Positions 52,773-63,650 of a DNA stretch of 64,000 nucleotides are shown here, piece by piece. The position numbers and the translations under genes are program-made. The first letter of the stretch is position 1, and the number at the start of each line of letters is the position of its first letter. The notes beneath the pieces were generated by a model. That model was not told the DNA's origin. It did not search any database and saw only the letters and a program-made list of their open reading frames with translations. This DNA comes from Rhynchopus euleeides (lineage: Eukaryota > Euglenozoa > Diplonemea > Diplonemida > Diplonemidae), in NCBI GenBank assembly GCA_963210315.1, contig OY723275.1, positions 1,736,001-1,800,000 of the forward strand. The letters run 5' to 3'.

Positions 52773-54500
52773 ATGACGTCACCCACCGACGTCCCTCGGG
52801 TCGGGGAGGGTCGTGCTGGCGACACCACCCCCACCTCTGCTGGTGTTGGGGCGGTGCGTGCCCTGCTTGCCTCTGCTGTCCGGGGGGAGGTTCCGCAACA
52901 GGAGGCAGCCGCTGCGCTGCGCGGCGCGCAGGCCGCAGGCACATTCAGCCACCCCGATGCTGGGGACCCCGAGGTGTGGCGCAGCCTTGCGGCGCTCGCC
53001 CTCAGCACGGGGTGCCCGACCCACCGCTGCCTGCTGCTGGACTGCCTGTCCTCCGCTGCCGAGCCCGCAGCTGCCCACAGCGAGGAGGCAGCCATCTGGC
53101 TAACCTCCTACATGCTCTACGCCGCCACCTCCGGGTCCTCCGAGCCCGAGCTCTGTGCGGCAGCCGGAGCCTGCGGGGAGGCGGTTGCTGCATGCTATGC
53201 CCAGGACACCCCTTTGGCACACCATGTCCTCGCAGAGCACATCGTGTCGTGCACCGCCGTGGCGGATGCGCTCTGCGGGGCGGACCCCGCTGCAGCTTCG
53301 AAGAGCGTCGCAACCTACAAGCCGTACGTGTCAAGCGGATCGAGAGACGCAGGCACACCGGCACCCCCCCCGCCAGTCGCCTACACACGGCAGCAGCTGC
53401 TGCGGGTGTTGATCCACTCCCTGCCGGGCACCCCGCCGCACCTGCTCCACGCCCTGCCGGGGAGCGGCGGCGGAGGGGTGTCAGCAGCAGCAGCATCAGC
53501 AGCGCTGCTGCGCGCCTTCGGCGCGCCCTGCCTCGCCTGCCCGGAGCTGGGCTCGCGGTGCGCCTCCCTGCTGCTGGCGTACCTGCCGAGCCCGGCGGGG
53601 GTGAGGCGGCAGCTGGAGCCCTGGCTGCTGTCCGCCCGTGCCGCGCTGTCGCGCAACGCGGTGCCCGCAGGGGCGGGGGGTGTGGTCGGGCCGCCGGTGC
53701 CGCCGACCCCTGCGGAGTCGGGTGCCTTCCTGCTGTCGCATGGCGGGTGGCTCCTGCCCCTGCTTGGGCAGGCGGTGGCGGGGGCGAGCGGCGGTAGTGG
53801 TGGTGGGGCAGGCGAGCTGCGGCAGGGGTGGGCGCCGCACCTCGCGGCCCTGCTGTGCTGTGTGGGGGTGCCCTGTGCGCGCGGCGTGGGGGCGGCTGCG
53901 GCGCAGAGCCTCGTGGAGGGGTGTGCCGAGGTGTGCTCTGTGGCGGGGTGGTTCTCGCCTGCGGCGGCGGTGGCCCTGCTGTCCGTCTCCCGGATACCAA
54001 AGTCAGGTGTGTTGGGGTGTCGCGTGTGTGGGGGTGCCCCCCCTGTGGGAATTTTGCACGTATTTCTGACCCTCCCCCCGTTTGTTTCCCCCCGTGTGTT
54101 GTGGCTTGGCTTATCCTGCATCACGACCCTCATCCTGTGCAGAGTGGGGCGTGCCGTTGTCTGCTGCAGCACACCATCTCCTGGCGCTGGACAACAAGTC
54201 TCTGGCGATGGGTGGGGGTCCATCCGATGACATCGTGAGAGTATGCCCGGCTTCCTGTCCTGTTGATGCCTAGCCACACCACGGTTGAACAGTTGAACAA
54301 TGGCAGCCCACCCCTCACCCAATACACCCTTGCAGGACGCCCGCATTGTCGCAGCCGCATTCCCTTGCGAGATGTGGGATCTGCAGCCCTGCATCGTGGA
54401 TGTGCCGGGATCTCCTCCTGCAGCGGCAGACGGCTCGAGTGATTCTGAAGAGCCTGCACAGAAGAAGCAACGGGTCGGTGGCACCGAGGCTTTTGAGTGA
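52773..54500 (+). CDS. Alanine-rich helical protein of unknown function (496 aa)
   Basis: Three exons: 52773-54006, 54143-54234, 54336-54500. Donors are GTGTGT and GTGAGA, acceptors TGTGCAG and CCTTGCAG, phases 1 and 0. The frame is continuous across both joins (RIPKS|EWGVPLS and SDDI|DARIVAAAFP). The protein is rich in Ala, Leu and Gly with pairs of short helices, resembling HEAT/ARM-type solenoids; no family recognised. The last exon ends in an acidic then basic tail, SSDSEEPAQKKQRVGG, with a possible nuclear localisation signal (KKQR). This tail's DNA has been copied into the S6-derived gene downstream. The start is the first ATG after a likely acceptor, just after GCCGAG. Confidence 0.82.
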
Positions 54501-54850
54501 GTGAGAGCGGCCGGGCCGCCTTCTGCGCCGAGTTGCCTCTTTTGGGGAGAATGGGCAGCAGCTGACGTCTGTCGTGTGGGGCGGGAGGGGCGGGCGTGGC
54601 GTCCTACCTCGCGACCCAACCGCGTCCCAACCCACCACCAACGAGGGCCTGTGCTCCAGCGAAGGGGTTGTCACTCCGATGCTGTCGTAGAGATGTAGAT
54701 CGCAGGATCAGTTCCCGCTGTGGGAAGTTCATCCGCTGTTTTGTTCTGGCCAAATGTGATTGTTTGTGTGTGCTGTGCGTCCCATGTGTTCCACCACACC
54801 ACCACACCCACATCCCTGCCAGAAGGGAAAAGTCTAACTCACATGCTAAA

Positions 54851-55199
54851 ATGAGGCTGAACATTGCCGACCCCCTGTCGGGCACGCAGAAGACCTTCGA
54901 GCTGGATGACGAGCCGATCCATAGCTTGGTGGACAGGCTCGAGGCGCACGTATGTTAGCCGCATCATTTGCAGAACAAATTGTGCAGTCATGTTCAGTAC
55001 ACTGCTGTTGTGTGTATTCAGAAACCGGAATGCTGCCGTACACCCCACCTGTCTGCAGGAGTCCGATGCCGTGATCCTCAGTGACGCCTACGAGGGGTAC
55101 ATGTCCCGGATCACCGGTGGGGCTGACAAGTGCTCGAGCGATTCTGAAGAGCCTGCACAGAAGAAGCAACGGGTCGGTGGCACCGGGGCTCATGAGTGA
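54851..55199 (+). CDS. Chimeric eS6 N-terminus fused to the neighbour's tail (79 aa)
   Basis: Exons 54851-54949 and 55059-55199, with the same GTATGT intron as intact eS6. The first 57 residues copy eS6 ([20 protein letters not shown] to ITGGADK). Then the frame runs straight into SSDSEEPAQKKQRVGGTGAHE, the tail of the upstream helical protein, and stops. The frame and both splice sites are intact, and the copied leader has the same acceptor (CCCTGCCAG, 54822), so it could be expressed. Many residue changes against eS6 suggest relaxed constraint. It lacks most of the ribosomal fold, so a ribosomal role is unlikely. It may be a decaying duplicate or a new small protein with a nuclear signal. 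Confidence 0.7.
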
Positions 55200-55415
55200 G
55201 TGAGAGCGGCGGGCCTTCTGCGCCGAGTCGCCTCTTTTGGGGAGAATGGGCAGCAGCTGACGTCTGTCGTGTGGGGCGGGCGTGGCGTCCTACCTCGTCC
55301 CAACCCACCACCAACGAGGGCCTGTGCTCCAGCGAAGGGGTTGCCACTCCGACGCTGTCGTAGAGATGTAGATCGCAGGATAAGTTCCCGCTGTGGGAAG
55401 TTCACCCGTATTTTT

Positions 55416-55487
55416 CACGGTTTGACCTCGGCCGGGTCCCGGGATATTCCGGGATACCTCGGGATCCCGCCCGAGGGCCAAACCGTG
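55416..55487. repeat. Small foldback in the duplicated spacer
   Basis: CACGGTTTGACCTCGG and CCGAGGGCCAAACCGTG frame a 72-bp palindrome with CGGGATATTCCGGGATACC repeats. It is absent from the first duplication unit, so it arrived after the duplication, as part of a ~250-bp insertion. Confidence 0.6.
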
Positions 55488-55757
55488 ATTGTTGTTCTGT
55501 GAGTTCGGCGTAGCCAACTCAGAAAAATTTTCACCGTGCGGATCCTTGGGAACACTTCACACGCCCGGGAGGGAGTGGTGTTCTGCGTTCGAAGAAGACC
55601 AACTGTCGTAGCTGCCCTTCCCTCTTGTGATTCACCCGGTTGCATTAGTTTTTCGCCAAAAGGCGGCCGTTTGTGTGTGCTGTGCGTCCCATGTGTTCCA
55701 CCACACCACCACACCCACACCCCTGCCAGAAGGGAAAAGCCTAACTCACACGCTAAA

Positions 55758-56578
55758 ATGAAGCTGAACATTGCCAACCCCGAGTCGGGCACGCAGAAGA
55801 CCTTCGAGCTGGATGACGACAAGGCGATCCAGAGGCTGGTGGACAAGCGCCTCTCGCACGTATGTTAGCCGCATCATTTGCAGAACAATATTGTGCAGTC
55901 ATGTTCAGTACACTGCTGTTGTGTGTATTCAGAAACCGGAATGCTGCCGTACACCCCACCTGTCTGCAGGAGTTCGATGGCGCGATCCTCGGTGACGCCT
56001 ACGAGGGGTACGTGTTCCGGATCACCGGTGGGGCTGACAAGCAGGGTTTCCCCATGAAGCAGGGTGTGCTGGCGACGAGCCGTGTGAAGCTGCTGCTGGC
56101 ACGTGGCGCTGTCGGCTACCAGGCGTGGCGTGGGCGCACTGGTGAGCGCAACCGCAAGTCGGTGCGCGGTTGCGTCGTCGGGTCGGATATCTCGGTGCTG
56201 AACCTCATCATCGTGCAGAAGGGCAAGAGCGAGCTGCAGGGTGTGACGGACTCGCAGAACCAGCGCCGTCTGGGGCCGAAGCGTGCGGCACACATCCGCA
56301 AGCTGTTCGACCTGTCGAAGGAGGACGACGTTCGGAAGTACGTGATCCGTCGTGACGCCAAGGGTCACTCGAAGGCCCCCAAGATCCAGCGTCTGGTGAC
56401 GCCCGTGACCCGCCAGCGCCGCCGCCGCCGTCGCGCTGCCCTGAAGACCCGCCACGTGGCTGCCAAGGAGTCGCGCACCGCCTACTACACCATGGTGGCC
56501 CGCCGCTCCCAGATCGCCACCCTGCGCAAGAAGGCCCAGTCCACGCGCAAGGCCGCCGCCGCCGAGAAGTCGGCTTAA
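55758..56578 (+). CDS. RPS6: 40S ribosomal protein eS6 (236 aa)
   Basis: Exons 55758-55859 and 55970-56578, intron 110 nt, phase 0 (CAC|GTATGT...CTGCAG|GAG). It matches eS6 throughout: [80 protein letters not shown] and [19 protein letters not shown]. It is a small-subunit component; in animals the C-terminus carries regulatory phosphosites. Here the tail is Arg/Ala/Lys-rich and ends [10 protein letters not shown], without the usual RRxSS cluster. Length is near normal (about 249 in human). The acceptor CCCTGCCAG (55729) lies 28 bases before the ATG. Confidence 0.98.
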
Positions 56579-56780
56579 GCCGCACACGCAAGACCAACGC
56601 CGTGTGGCACAGGTTGCTTCTTTGCAACCTCTTTTATTTTCCATCAGAACAAGAGCTTCCCTTCCGTCTGCAGTCGAACATGATACGGGCTTATGACTGA
56701 AACACCGCGACGTCCCACCCCACCCCACCCCCCCTCCCTCCCTCCCTCCCTCCCTCCCGACTTGCCTAGCACACGCATCT

Positions 56781-56810
56781 CTGCCTCCACACCTCCTCAC
56801 CACCCGCCAG
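56781..56810 (+). promoter_or_regulatory. Putative trans-splice acceptor
   Basis: CTGCCTCCACACCTCCTCAC followed by CACCCGCCAG, ending at 56810, 13 bases before the next ATG. The intergenic distance from eS6 is only 245 bp, as in compact polycistronic arrays. Confidence 0.45.
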
Positions 56811-56823
56811 GCTATCTAGCGCA

Positions 56824-58008
56824 ATGGACATCTCTGTTGGTCTGGAGGGGACAGAGAAGAGAGTGACTCTGTCGGTATACGAAGACGAGACCGTGAAGCA
56901 GTTCCTGGAGACTGCGGCTGACGCGCTGGACGTTCCCTGCGAACACCGCAGCAGCATCGATGGTGCGGGTGACCTCGACCAGCGCTTTGTCGCCAACCCC
57001 AGGAAGCGCGTCAGCAGCCTCGGGTGGGACACCGACGACACCCTCACCCTCAGCATCGGATACAGCGACATCAGCAAGAAGTCCACCGCAGCACCCCTCA
57101 AGCTCACACACGTCGGCAAGATCACCTGCCTGGCTGCGTCGCCCTGCGGCAAGCGCATCTACACCAGCTGCGGACCCAAGGTCTACTCCTGGGATGCACG
57201 CACAGGGCAGCGCCACCGCATGCTGACAGACCACACAGGCACCGTCACCGCCCTCAGCCACGACACCGAGGGGAAGGTGCTGTGCTCCGCCGCGCATGAG
57301 ATCATCCTGTGGGATGCGAAGCGCCTCACGCCCATCATGACCTGCACCGCGCGCCACCCCGTCACCTCCATCGCCTGCGGGGCGATACCGGGGCGTGCCT
57401 ACCTGGGGGGTGTCCCCGGGATCTCCGTCGCCGAGCTTGGCAAAGTCGACATGACCCCCATCATGCCGGTGCGCCAGCTGTGCATGCCGCAGGACGGGCA
57501 GAAACTATTCACCCTGTCGTCGAAGGGGCGCGTCGAGGTGTGGGGCGCCAACCTCTCGGGGCAGGGGTCGCTGCCCCCTGTGGGGGCGACCTGCATGGCG
57601 CTGTCTCCCTGCCAGGAGTATGTCGTTGTCGGGAGCCACTGCGGTGCGCCCCTGCTGGAGAAGTACTCCGTGCAGAGCTGCACAAAGGTGAAGTGCTGCA
57701 GCCTCCCGGGTGTGAAGTGCTCCTTCAGCGAGATTGTCATATCCCCCGACGGCGCCACGGTGTACGCGCTTGCTGCGGATGCGGGCCTCGTGTTCGCGCT
57801 GTCTTCAAAGCTCGTCCCGAAATCTGTCCTCACCCTCCCCGCAGGCAGTGGGAAACCCCACCTCGCTGTCATCCCGCCATCATCTCATCTTGTGATGTCC
57901 CGCGGTTCCGACGTGGTGTCCCTCTCTGAAGGTGATTTTAAGCCGTTTAGGCCGTGGGCGCAGTCGGCGGTTAAGTCGAGCTCAAAGGCTGGTTGCATTA
58001 TTTCATAG
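56824..58008 (+). CDS. Beta-propeller (WD40-type) protein with CaaX box (394 aa)
   Basis: Residues ~1-80 look like a ubiquitin-like fold (ISVGLEGTEKRVTLSVYEDE, then DDTLTLSIGY). Residues ~90-375 contain degenerate WD40 repeats: ITCLAASPCGKRIYTSCG...VYSWDARTG, VTALSHDTEGKVLCSAA...IILWDAKR, SPDGATVYALAADAG. The last residues are KSSSKAGCIIS; CIIS is a canonical CaaX box, predicted to be farnesylated because X is Ser, with upstream Lys and Ser. This predicts membrane attachment of a soluble propeller scaffold. No family with this exact layout comes to mind; the propeller may have about six or seven weak blades. Single exon. Confidence 0.9.
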   Translation: MDISVGLEGTEKRVTLSVYEDETVKQFLETAADALDVPCEHRSSIDGAGDLDQRFVANPRKRVSSLGWDTDDTLTLSIGYSDISKKSTAAPLKLTHVGKITCLAASPCGKRIYTSCGPKVYSWDARTGQRHRMLTDHTGTVTALSHDTEGKVLCSAAHEIILWDAKRLTPIMTCTARHPVTSIACGAIPGRAYLGGVPGISVAELGKVDMTPIMPVRQLCMPQDGQKLFTLSSKGRVEVWGANLSGQGSLPPVGATCMALSPCQEYVVVGSHCGAPLLEKYSVQSCTKVKCCSLPGVKCSFSEIVISPDGATVYALAADAGLVFALSSKLVPKSVLTLPAGSGKPHLAVIPPSSHLVMSRGSDVVSLSEGDFKPFRPWAQSAVKSSSKAGCIIS

Positions 58009-59707
58009 AATGCTGTTGAGCCGCCCCGTGGTCCTCTTTCGGTTGGATTATCTTTTCATCTTTCCGACAAGTCGGCAGTCAGCTGGGGGGGGTGTCGTGG
58101 GTGCCTCCAGTCATGCATAGCATGTGGTCCATATCCGTCGTTGGCAGTGGAGAGTGCGCCGAACCATGTTGCTCTTGATGAGATCTCATCTGTCTGCGCA
58201 CGCACACAACACACATACGCAGGCATCGGTCTGCCCATTCCATAGTTACAGTTCACATATTTTCAACAACTCACCGCAGGCATTGCTTTTCCTGTGTGTT
58301 GTTCGTGCGATCGACAAATAAAACCTGCAATCTTCCCCCCCCCCCTTCTATCATCAGCAACGAGTGAAGGGAGATCATTCCTGTGCTTCCTTCTACTTCT
58401 ATTTCACTTCCCCCCCATTCTACCATCCCGGCCCTTTCTCACTCCCCGGCTGCGCTTCGTTCTGAATTCTGTGTTTTTTTGGGTTTGAAAAAGAACATAA
58501 CATAACACGCCGTGTGGCTCTCCGCCGAAAACCGAAACCACTGTGTGGTAGGCGCGGGTGGGAGGGGGGGGCGAGGGGTCAGCCCTAACCTCGCCAGAAG
58601 AAACCCGAAACAGTGGCCCCCGTCCTCTCGGGGGCCAACAGCCGGGTGGGGGAAATCGCTTCAAAAAATTATGCCGAAGAAAGAACCTGGCGTGCAGGGG
58701 ATGCGGATGTCGCGGAAGGGGCAAATCACGGGCAGGCGCACCAAGCAACAAAATAAAATACACAACGGGTTGAAAAGCCGTTTGCCACAACAGCCCTGTT
58801 TTTCCAACGCCCCGCCGCCATTCCTCCGCTACCCCTGGGGTTGACGCCATCCATTCGGGGGCGAGGGCGACCGGGTTGGTTTGGGTTTTGCTTGGGGGTG
58901 TGCAGTCTTCTTTGCAAAGCATGCCCCCTTCCCCTGAACCCCTCCCGCCCTCCCGCACCAGCACCCCTCCCCCCACACCCCACGTCGCCCACCCTCCAAT
59001 CCTATCAGGAGCAACCCCCCTTTTCCGTTCTCTCGGGGTCTCTTGGCATGCAGGGGCCACAGGCAGCAAACAGCAGCTTTCTTTAAGGTTGTCCTCCGCC
59101 GCCGCCCCCGCCGCTCCTCCCCTCCCCAGGCTGAGCAGTGGGGGGGGTGGGCCGTGAGTGGGGGGCAAGCAAAGAGAGCTGCACACGATGTTGCGAGCCC
59201 TCCACCACTACCGCGATTTTACCCCCGAGGTTGTTCTTATTCACCCACACACCCTCCCTTCACCTTCAATATGTGTCGCGTGCCTCAATCCATCCAATTT
59301 TTAGAAGTGGGCGGTTTCCGCCCAGTTTCATGATGCGTGTGTTGTGTTTACGGCATGCTTGTCCTTTTCTTTTCGGTGTGGTCAACCATATGTGTGTTTC
59401 TTATATGAAACAGCAATCCCCATCCACCCCCCCCCCTCCCCACCACTCTCCCCTTGCCTTCCCTTTGTCTTCTTGACTCCACCCCCCACCCCCCGTCGAG
59501 TGAAGGGTGATCATTCTTGTGCTCCCTTCAATCGTCGCGACCCAATAAAATGGGTGTCAAATTGGGGTAGCCCTTCACAGTGCTCGTGGTGTCGACACCA
59601 AAAACAAAAGAGTATGGGTGGTGCCTCGGAAAACCCCGCCTCCCCTCCCCTTTTTTGTCACTCCGCACAAGCTATGCAATATGGGGGGGTCCGGGGGGGG
59701 GGGGGGG
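58009..59707. other. 1.7-kb intergenic region
   Basis: CT-rich tracts alternate with G-rich ones. TTGGGTTTTG and short C-runs occur, but no gene, RNA or element ends were recognised. It ends with 15 G directly before element H. Confidence 0.45.
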
Positions 59708-59826
59708 TAGGGGGGTCGAAAGCCCCGTTTTTTTGTCCCAAAATGGTGTTTTTCGACATAGCAGCCGCGGCCCTCTATTTGACCTTCTGACCCCCCAGAA
59801 CCCACCATACCCCGGTTTTTGGGCCC

Positions 59827-61135
59827 TAGGAGTCCGATTTTCGGGCTCCCGAGCCCCGGAAAGTCGATTTTTGATGATGTCAATTTTTCCGTTCCCTATA
59901 CTGCACCTCCGGGTCATGGCACGAACGCCTGCCACGGGCAGATAGTAAAACACTCTCATCCTGGGACGTCCGAGCGCACACCATCCTGCGGCTGTGATTT
60001 TCTGATGCAACCGCTCATCCGCGCCACAAACAACGTCGTATCCCAACGATTCGGACAGTGAGAAGATGCCATCGAATACTGCCATCTGACACAGTCGTTG
60101 GGTGGCCTGCTATTGAACTCGGAGCTGCCAGGAACAGGGAGGATGTCATCATAGCCGACAGTGATGCATTAGTGTTGATGCCCTCATGAGAATGCTCTCT
60201 TAGAATGCAAGGCAGGTAAACTGTCCCGACTAAACACTTGCCACTGCTGCCGTTATCTGCGAAGCATTTCTCCTGTGGATGCAGACAGTCAAGGGAGGTG
60301 GAAGAGCGCAGCGAGTACCCAGCTGCAACGCAGAGCCCGAGCTTATCATCAAGGTTCTCTTCTGGGCGCTCAAGACCAGGGTCCTGTGGGACCTGGTCTC
60401 AGAACAGTGTCCGGGTATTTATGCTGCACGCGCCTTATGTAAATGACGAGTGCGCGGAACTGGCTAAAGACGCTGCGAAGGATATGCTCGGGACATTCAA
60501 GCGTCCTCCGTACGCTGAGGCGAGGAAGGGGATCAAGGAATCACACAGTGCAACTCTCGCAACAACCATTTCACAGAAGAAGTGCGCGGGCTTCGAATGC
60601 ACGTCCTGAATAATCAGAAAGTCATTGCACGCCTTGCTCAGCAAGCCATGAGCAAGTCGTGAGGGTTGGTTTGCAAACCCCCCTCCCGACAGAGGAGACC
60701 TTTCAACTTACAAAGAGTTCGTTGGCCAGACCAGCATCTCAGTGTCGGAGCAGTGGCCAGTTGTGCCGCCTGTCCCTTGCAGCCAAGCACCGCACACTGT
60801 GCAAGTTGATGACGGTTCCCACTCTGCATCAGTATGCATCTTTGCATGATCTGGCAGTGTATACAGAGAAGGAGATGGTGGCTGCCCGCATTCAACAGTT
60901 TGGTGCGACGCTGGAGTGGGAAGAGGGTCGAAAGATGCAGGATTGGCACCTATGGAGGGTCTTGAGGACGCAGGGGAGGAAGGGGTGGAGGAGGTCGAGA
61001 AAGTGGGCCTGCACATGGGCTGATAGTGGACTGGCGAACCCGTGCGTGACCCTGAGGTGCAGTATAGGGAACAAAATTTTGACATCATCAAAAATCGACT
61101 TTCCGGGGCTCGGGAGCCCGAAAATCGGACTCCTA
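59827..61135. mobile_element. Element I, TA-flanked, 1.3 kb
   Basis: Ends are TAGGAGTCCGATTTTCGG and CCGAAAATCGGACTCCTA, with inverted repeats of about 80 bp on each side (to GGTGCAGTATAGGGAAC). The interior (59920-61050) is of mixed composition; its small frames are not recognised. It might be a deletion derivative of a larger element. It shares TA with the left half of H and with J1. Confidence 0.75.
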
Positions 61136-61778
61136 CTGGGGGGGGCTAAATAGAAGGGGGGGGTCAAATACAAGGGGGGGGGCCTATTAGAAGGGGGGGG
61201 TCTGAAAATTCGAAATCCATAAAATTTTTCGCCGAATACAAGGGGGGGGGGCTTGTATTCGGCGGAAGCCGAATTTCAGCCAAATTTCAAATTTTCAACC
61301 GGTTTTTCCAGTCATAACAGGCACCCCATGGTCAAAATGACCCCACTGCGGTCCGCACGGAATCCGAACATTCAAAGGAACGGGTTTTTGGACACCAGTG
61401 TGGGGGTCCTCGCAGGTTGCTGACTCCCGGGAATATCCTCCCATTATCAGGACCCAAACCAGACCCACATTTCATGTGTGATACTTGGCACCTCCACCCA
61501 CAAAATGACCCCACCACGATCCGCACGGATTCCGAATAGTGCAATGGAAGGCGAAAATCGCGATTCCACGAGGTGACCTGGGGCAAAATTCACCAAAATT
61601 TGGAAAATTCGGCTTCCGCCGAATACAAGCCCCCCCCCCTTGTATTTGACCCCCCCCTTCTATTTGGCCACCCACTGCAAAAATTGGCTAAAATTTTGGG
61701 CCCTCGAAAACCCCCAAAAAAACTCGATCCTACGCCGAATACAAGGGGGGGGGGGCTTCTATTTAGCCCCCCCCAGTA
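61134..61778. mobile_element. Element J1, TA-flanked foldback
   Basis: Begins TACTGGGGGGGGCTAAATAG and ends CTATTTAGCCCCCCCCAGTA. Inside are inverted CGAATACAAGGGGGGG and GGCTTCCGCCGAATACAAG blocks and a unique core with GATCCGCACGGATTCCG. It contains the uninterrupted CCCTCGAAAACCCCC (61702-61716) that serves as empty site for K. Confidence 0.8.
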
Positions 61779-62450
61779 GGGCCCAAAAACCGGGGTATGG
61801 TGGGTTCTGGGGGGTCAGAAGGTCAAATAGAGGGCCGCGGCTGCTATGTCGAAAAGCCCCATTTTGGGACAGGCTTTCGACCCGCCCTACTGGGGGGGGG
61901 GTCAAATACAAGGGGGGGGGCCTATTAGAAGGGGGGGGTCTGAAAATTCGAAATCCATAAAATTTTTCGCCAAATACAAGGGGGGGGGCTTGTATTCGGC
62001 GGAAGCCGAATTTCAGCCAAATTTTAAATTTTCAGCCTGTTTTTCCAGTCCTAACAGGCACCCCATGGTCAAAATGACCCCACTGCGATCCGCACGGAAT
62101 CCAAACATGCAAAGGAACAGGGTTTTGGACACCAGTGTGGGTGTCCTCGCAGGTGGCTGACTCCCGGGAATATCCTCCCATTATCAGGACCCAAACCAGA
62201 CCCACATTTCGTGGGTCAAACTTGGCAGCTCCACCCACAAAATGACCCCACCACGATCCGCACGGATTCCGAATAGTGCAATGGAAGGCGAAAATCGCGA
62301 TTCCACGAGGTCACCTGGGGCAAAATTCACCAAAATTTGGAAAATTCGGCTTCCGCCGAATACAAGCCCCCCCCCCCCCTTGTATTTGACCCCCCCCTTC
62401 TATTTGGCCACCCACTGCAAAAATTGCCTAAAATTTTGGGCCCTCGAAAA

Positions 62451-63650
62451 CAGGGCTGTTCCTAACTGGGGGGCTTGTTCCCCACTTTCAGGATTCTGAA
62501 CTTTTTTTCTAAGAATTTTTGTAAGGGGAAAAAAAGTTTTTTTCTAAGAATTTTGTTAGGGGAATTTTTTTCTAAGGTTGTTTCGCAGAGGAAATTTTTT
62601 TTTCTAAGTTTTCCCCAGTCGACAGGGCGCGGACAAGGATGGAAGGGAAGTCTGTCCCCCGTACAGTTCGCCTTGCTGGCCAACTGGAGAGCCAGACGTT
62701 CACTACCGTGGCCTCCGGCGGCTGGGGGGCTCCGCCCCCCAGACCCCCCTGTGGCGTACGTCTCGTACTCAAGTCCTTCGAATCCCACCAGGTCGGGGTC
62801 CAACCACTCCAGTCGCCTCTGAGGACGCAGCCAACTCGCACAGAATCTGTACGCCCACACGAACAGATGTTCGCTACCGTGGCCTCCGGCGGCTGGGGGG
62901 CTCCGCCCCCCAGACCCCCCATGTAGCGTGTGCCCGTCCATCTATCTCACTTCCCCGGGTACAGTGCAGCGTAGGAGGTCAGCGCCGCATCCATGAAGCG
63001 CTTCTTCGAAGCCTGACTGACATCGGACAGGAGGTCGGGCTTCCCCACCTGGGAGGTACACTTGCCGCGTTCGCGCCATGCGTGACACGCGACACGCTAC
63101 CTGAAACGTGTGCCTTGCTAACACGGGCATTTCAACGGTCTGCCGACGACCGTTCCCCAAACCAGTAAACCAGCAGTTTTGGAAAATCGGAGAGATCACC
63201 CTACTGCGCTGAATATGGTGCGCACCACTGCAACAATCCCCGGGAGCTTTTGGGCTTTCAGACCTGAAGGGGCCAGCACGTGGGTGGCGTCGGGGAGTGG
63301 CAGCTTTGTACCTGTCCTCCAGCTGCTGGCATGTCCAGTGCGAGAGTGCCAAGGTGTATTGAGTCCCTGCGGAGCACAACCCCCGATGAGAACGAGTGCC
63401 AGATGATCCTCATTCATTTTCAGCTGTAACGCGCATGAGGGGCACTCTCTGCCGCAAGCATCTCTGGGCATCACTCGAGAGCTGTCAATGATGACGCGGA
63501 GAGGAATCAGAGAAAAAGTCCCGCCTGACGGGCACGCGCCTGGAAACTGTGGGGGGGCGAGCAAAAAATCCCTTGTAAAAATTCTTAGAAAAAACCTGGT
63601 TCCCCGACCCAAAAAACCTGGAAAAAGGGCTCGTTCCCCGCCCAGGCCTG
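62451..63650. mobile_element. Element K, hAT-like non-autonomous insertion
   Basis: Flanked by an 8-bp duplication CTCGAAAA (62443-62450 and 63651-63658); J1 has a single copy. It starts CAGGGCTGTTCC and ends in CCCAGGCCTG (inverse CAGGCCTGGG). Inverse pairs such as CTAAGAATTTTTGTAAG near 62510 and its inverse near 63580 extend the ends. An 8-bp duplication with CAGGG-type ends is diagnostic of hAT elements. No transposase seen; it contains repeat R2. Confidence 0.85.
62697..62940 (+). repeat. Dispersed repeat R2, inside K
   Basis: Closely similar to R1 at 21301-21545 over its full length, including both GGCTGGGGGGCTCCGCCCCC hairpins and the intervening GTCTCGTACTCAAGTC. So R1 may mark a remnant of a K relative, or R is a separate small element. 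Confidence 0.8.

Larger units (their letters stand above)
54432..56040 (+). repeat. Tandem duplication of ~700 bp joining two genes
   Basis: Unit 1 (about 54432-55131) and unit 2 (about 55132-56040) each contain the end of the helical protein's last exon, the spacer, eS6 exon 1, the intron and the start of eS6 exon 2. Unit 2 continues into intact eS6. Unit 2 is longer because of a ~250-bp insertion at about 55410-55660. The intron is kept, so this is DNA duplication, not retroposition. Confidence 0.9.
59708..61889. mobile_element. Element H, foldback split at its centre by I and J1
   Basis: The left half (59708-59828) begins TAGGGGGGTCGAAAGCC and ends TTTTTGGGCCCTA. The right half (61777-61889) is its inverse, TAGGGCCCAAAAACC to GGCTTTCGACCCGCCCTA. 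Joined, they form a ~230-bp palindrome with TA at its centre, where elements I and J1 sit. A run of 15 G lies on the left. Non-coding. Confidence 0.75.

Noticed and set aside
54851-55131. S6 copy as a processed pseudogene
   Set aside because: The intron and 5' spacer are retained, so it arose by DNA duplication.
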